Positions 63,234 through 64,000 of a DNA stretch of 64,000 nt are shown in pieces (positions within the stretch are counted from its first letter, which is position 1; each line of letters begins with the position of its first letter). The stretch comes from Aquicella siphonis (GTDB lineage: Bacteria; Pseudomonadota; Gammaproteobacteria; DSM-16500), in assembly GCF_902459485.1 (NCBI RefSeq), contig NZ_LR699119.1, forward strand, positions 1,364,001 through 1,428,000, read 5' to 3'. Both the position numbers and the translations under genes were made by a program. The notes under the pieces are model-generated. The model did not search any database and was not told the DNA's origin. It saw only the letters and a list, made by a program, of their open reading frames with translations.

Positions 63234-63599
63234 TTAAGCAGCAGATTGCAAACCGGCTTTCGCCTGCTCTACCAATGCAGTAAATGCCGCCTTGTCATGC
63301 ACTGCGATATCAGCGAGAACCTTGCGGTCTATCTCTATCGATGCTTTTTTCAATCCATTCATGAAGGCACTGTAACTCATGCCATGCGCGCGGGCACCCG
63401 CATTGACGCGAGCAATCCAGAGGGCACGGAATTCACGCTTTCTTTGTCTGCGGTCACGAAAAGCATATTGCGCAGCCTTGATGACTGCCTGTTTTGCGGT
63501 ACGAAGCACGCGGCTGCGCGCACCATAATAACCTTTAGCCTTGGCCAGAATCTTTTTATGTCTGGCTCTTGCTATAACACCACGTTTGACTCTTGACAT
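63234..63599 (-). CDS. rplT: 50S ribosomal protein L20
   Basis: A 121-residue strongly basic protein starting [20 protein letters not shown], colinear with bacterial L20 ([44 protein letters not shown]). It is needed for large-subunit assembly and is the known repressor of its own operon. Follows rpmI by about 96 bases. Confidence 0.97.
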   Translation of the reverse strand: MSRVKRGVIARARHKKILAKAKGYYGARSRVLRTAKQAVIKAAQYAFRDRRQRKREFRALWIARVNAGARAHGMSYSAFMNGLKKASIEIDRKVLADIAVHDKAAFTALVEQAKAGLQSAA

Positions 63600-63695
63600 A
63601 CTCTATCCTCTTTTTAAAATCATTTGCACTATTCAGTGCGTTAACAGGCCCGGCACCACATCCAGCATAGGCGACAGGCGGGACGTTTTTATAAG

Positions 63696-63920
63696 TTAAG
63701 CATAGGGAAGCATTTGCTCGACTCTGCCCAAATCTTCATCGCGCACCATAAAGCCTGCCCGTGCGTGACGCTTCATTTTGGTCGTCTTGCAAGTCATCTG
63801 GTGGCGGCGTTTGGCGCCATTACACTTGAAGCCACCTTTTCCTGCCGCGCGAAACCGTTTCGCTGCGCCACGATTCGACTTTAACTTAACCGTTTTCTTA
63901 CCTTTATAAGCTCTTGGCAT
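63696..63920 (-). CDS. rpmI: 50S ribosomal protein L35
   Basis: A 74-residue basic protein, matching L35 from [23 protein letters not shown] onward. It carries a nine-residue N-terminal extension ([10 protein letters not shown]) relative to the usual 65-residue form. Upstream, toward infC, only 80 bases lie in the window; infC itself is not visible. No alternative start in frame. Confidence 0.93.
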   Translation of the reverse strand: MPRAYKGKKTVKLKSNRGAAKRFRAAGKGGFKCNGAKRRHQMTCKTTKMKRHARAGFMVRDEDLGRVEQMLPYA

Positions 63921-64000
63921 TTCTTACTCCAACATTGCAAAAATAAAAACACAAAAAAACGCGTGTCACCCTGAGGAGCATTGCTTACTGAGAAAAAACA

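Noticed and set aside
63921-64000. infC or another gene at the right edge
   Set aside because: Only an 80-base leader is visible with no open frame of useful length; infC is expected beyond the window.

Overview
The window is bacterial chromosome with a prophage at its left end. The host looks gammaproteobacterial: the right end carries the rpmI-rplT-pheS-pheT-ihfA-MerR order, followed by tRNA-Pro, fadD, gyrA-cmk-rpsA, acnA, hemF and cydABX, all with proteins of gammaproteobacterial type. Two candidate secreted effectors point to an intracellular, Legionellales/Coxiellaceae-like bacterium: a eukaryotic-type Ulp1/C48 cysteine protease with a glutamate-rich C-terminus, and a 1157-residue coiled-coil protein. 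The lineage is inference; no rRNA lies in the window.

Positions 1 to about 23,075 are an integrated tailed phage. Its right junction is the 3' end of tRNA-Ala(CGC), with a tyrosine integrase pointing at it; its left end, including the tail genes, lies outside the window. Going leftward on the minus strand from the cI/cro switch (about 18.2 kb) are replication genes, an HNH nuclease, a late-regulator-like gene, a tightly overlapping lysis cassette (TM/coiled-coil proteins, M15 endolysin, small Zn ribbon, 3-TM holin), a ParB-methyltransferase fusion, terminase, portal, a repeat protein, a protease-scaffold fusion and the major capsid protein. A plus-strand cassette of five small genes with its own promoter (7.0-8.8 kb) sits between terminase and portal. 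On the lysogeny side are a CI-like repressor that appears to lack the catalytic lysine, an HTH-membrane protein, a RelE/RHH toxin-antitoxin pair, two secreted accessory proteins and xis/int.

Positions 23.2-31.6 kb are host metabolism and envelope genes: DUF924, L,D-transpeptidase, arginase, M20 peptidase, a host-attachment family protein, EamA permease, EAL phosphodiesterase, a small secreted acidic protein and an MFS transporter. From 31.7 to 39.1 kb come a UspA/SLC13 pair, the Ulp1-like protease, hemF and the cydABX oxidase operon (cydX is a 35-residue gene that overlaps hemF). From 39.2 to 47.8 kb are acnA, a membrane acyltransferase, an exported SAM hydroxide adenosyltransferase, thiolase, an SDR and a second EamA permease. 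The coiled-coil gene follows, then the housekeeping block that runs to the right edge.

The best leads are the Ulp1-like protease, whose His/Asp/Gln/Cys spacing matches yeast Ulp1 exactly; the CI repressor that may not self-cleave; the exported SAM-cleaving enzyme; and the prophage accessory genes (HTH-membrane protein, secreted proteins, plus-strand cassette).
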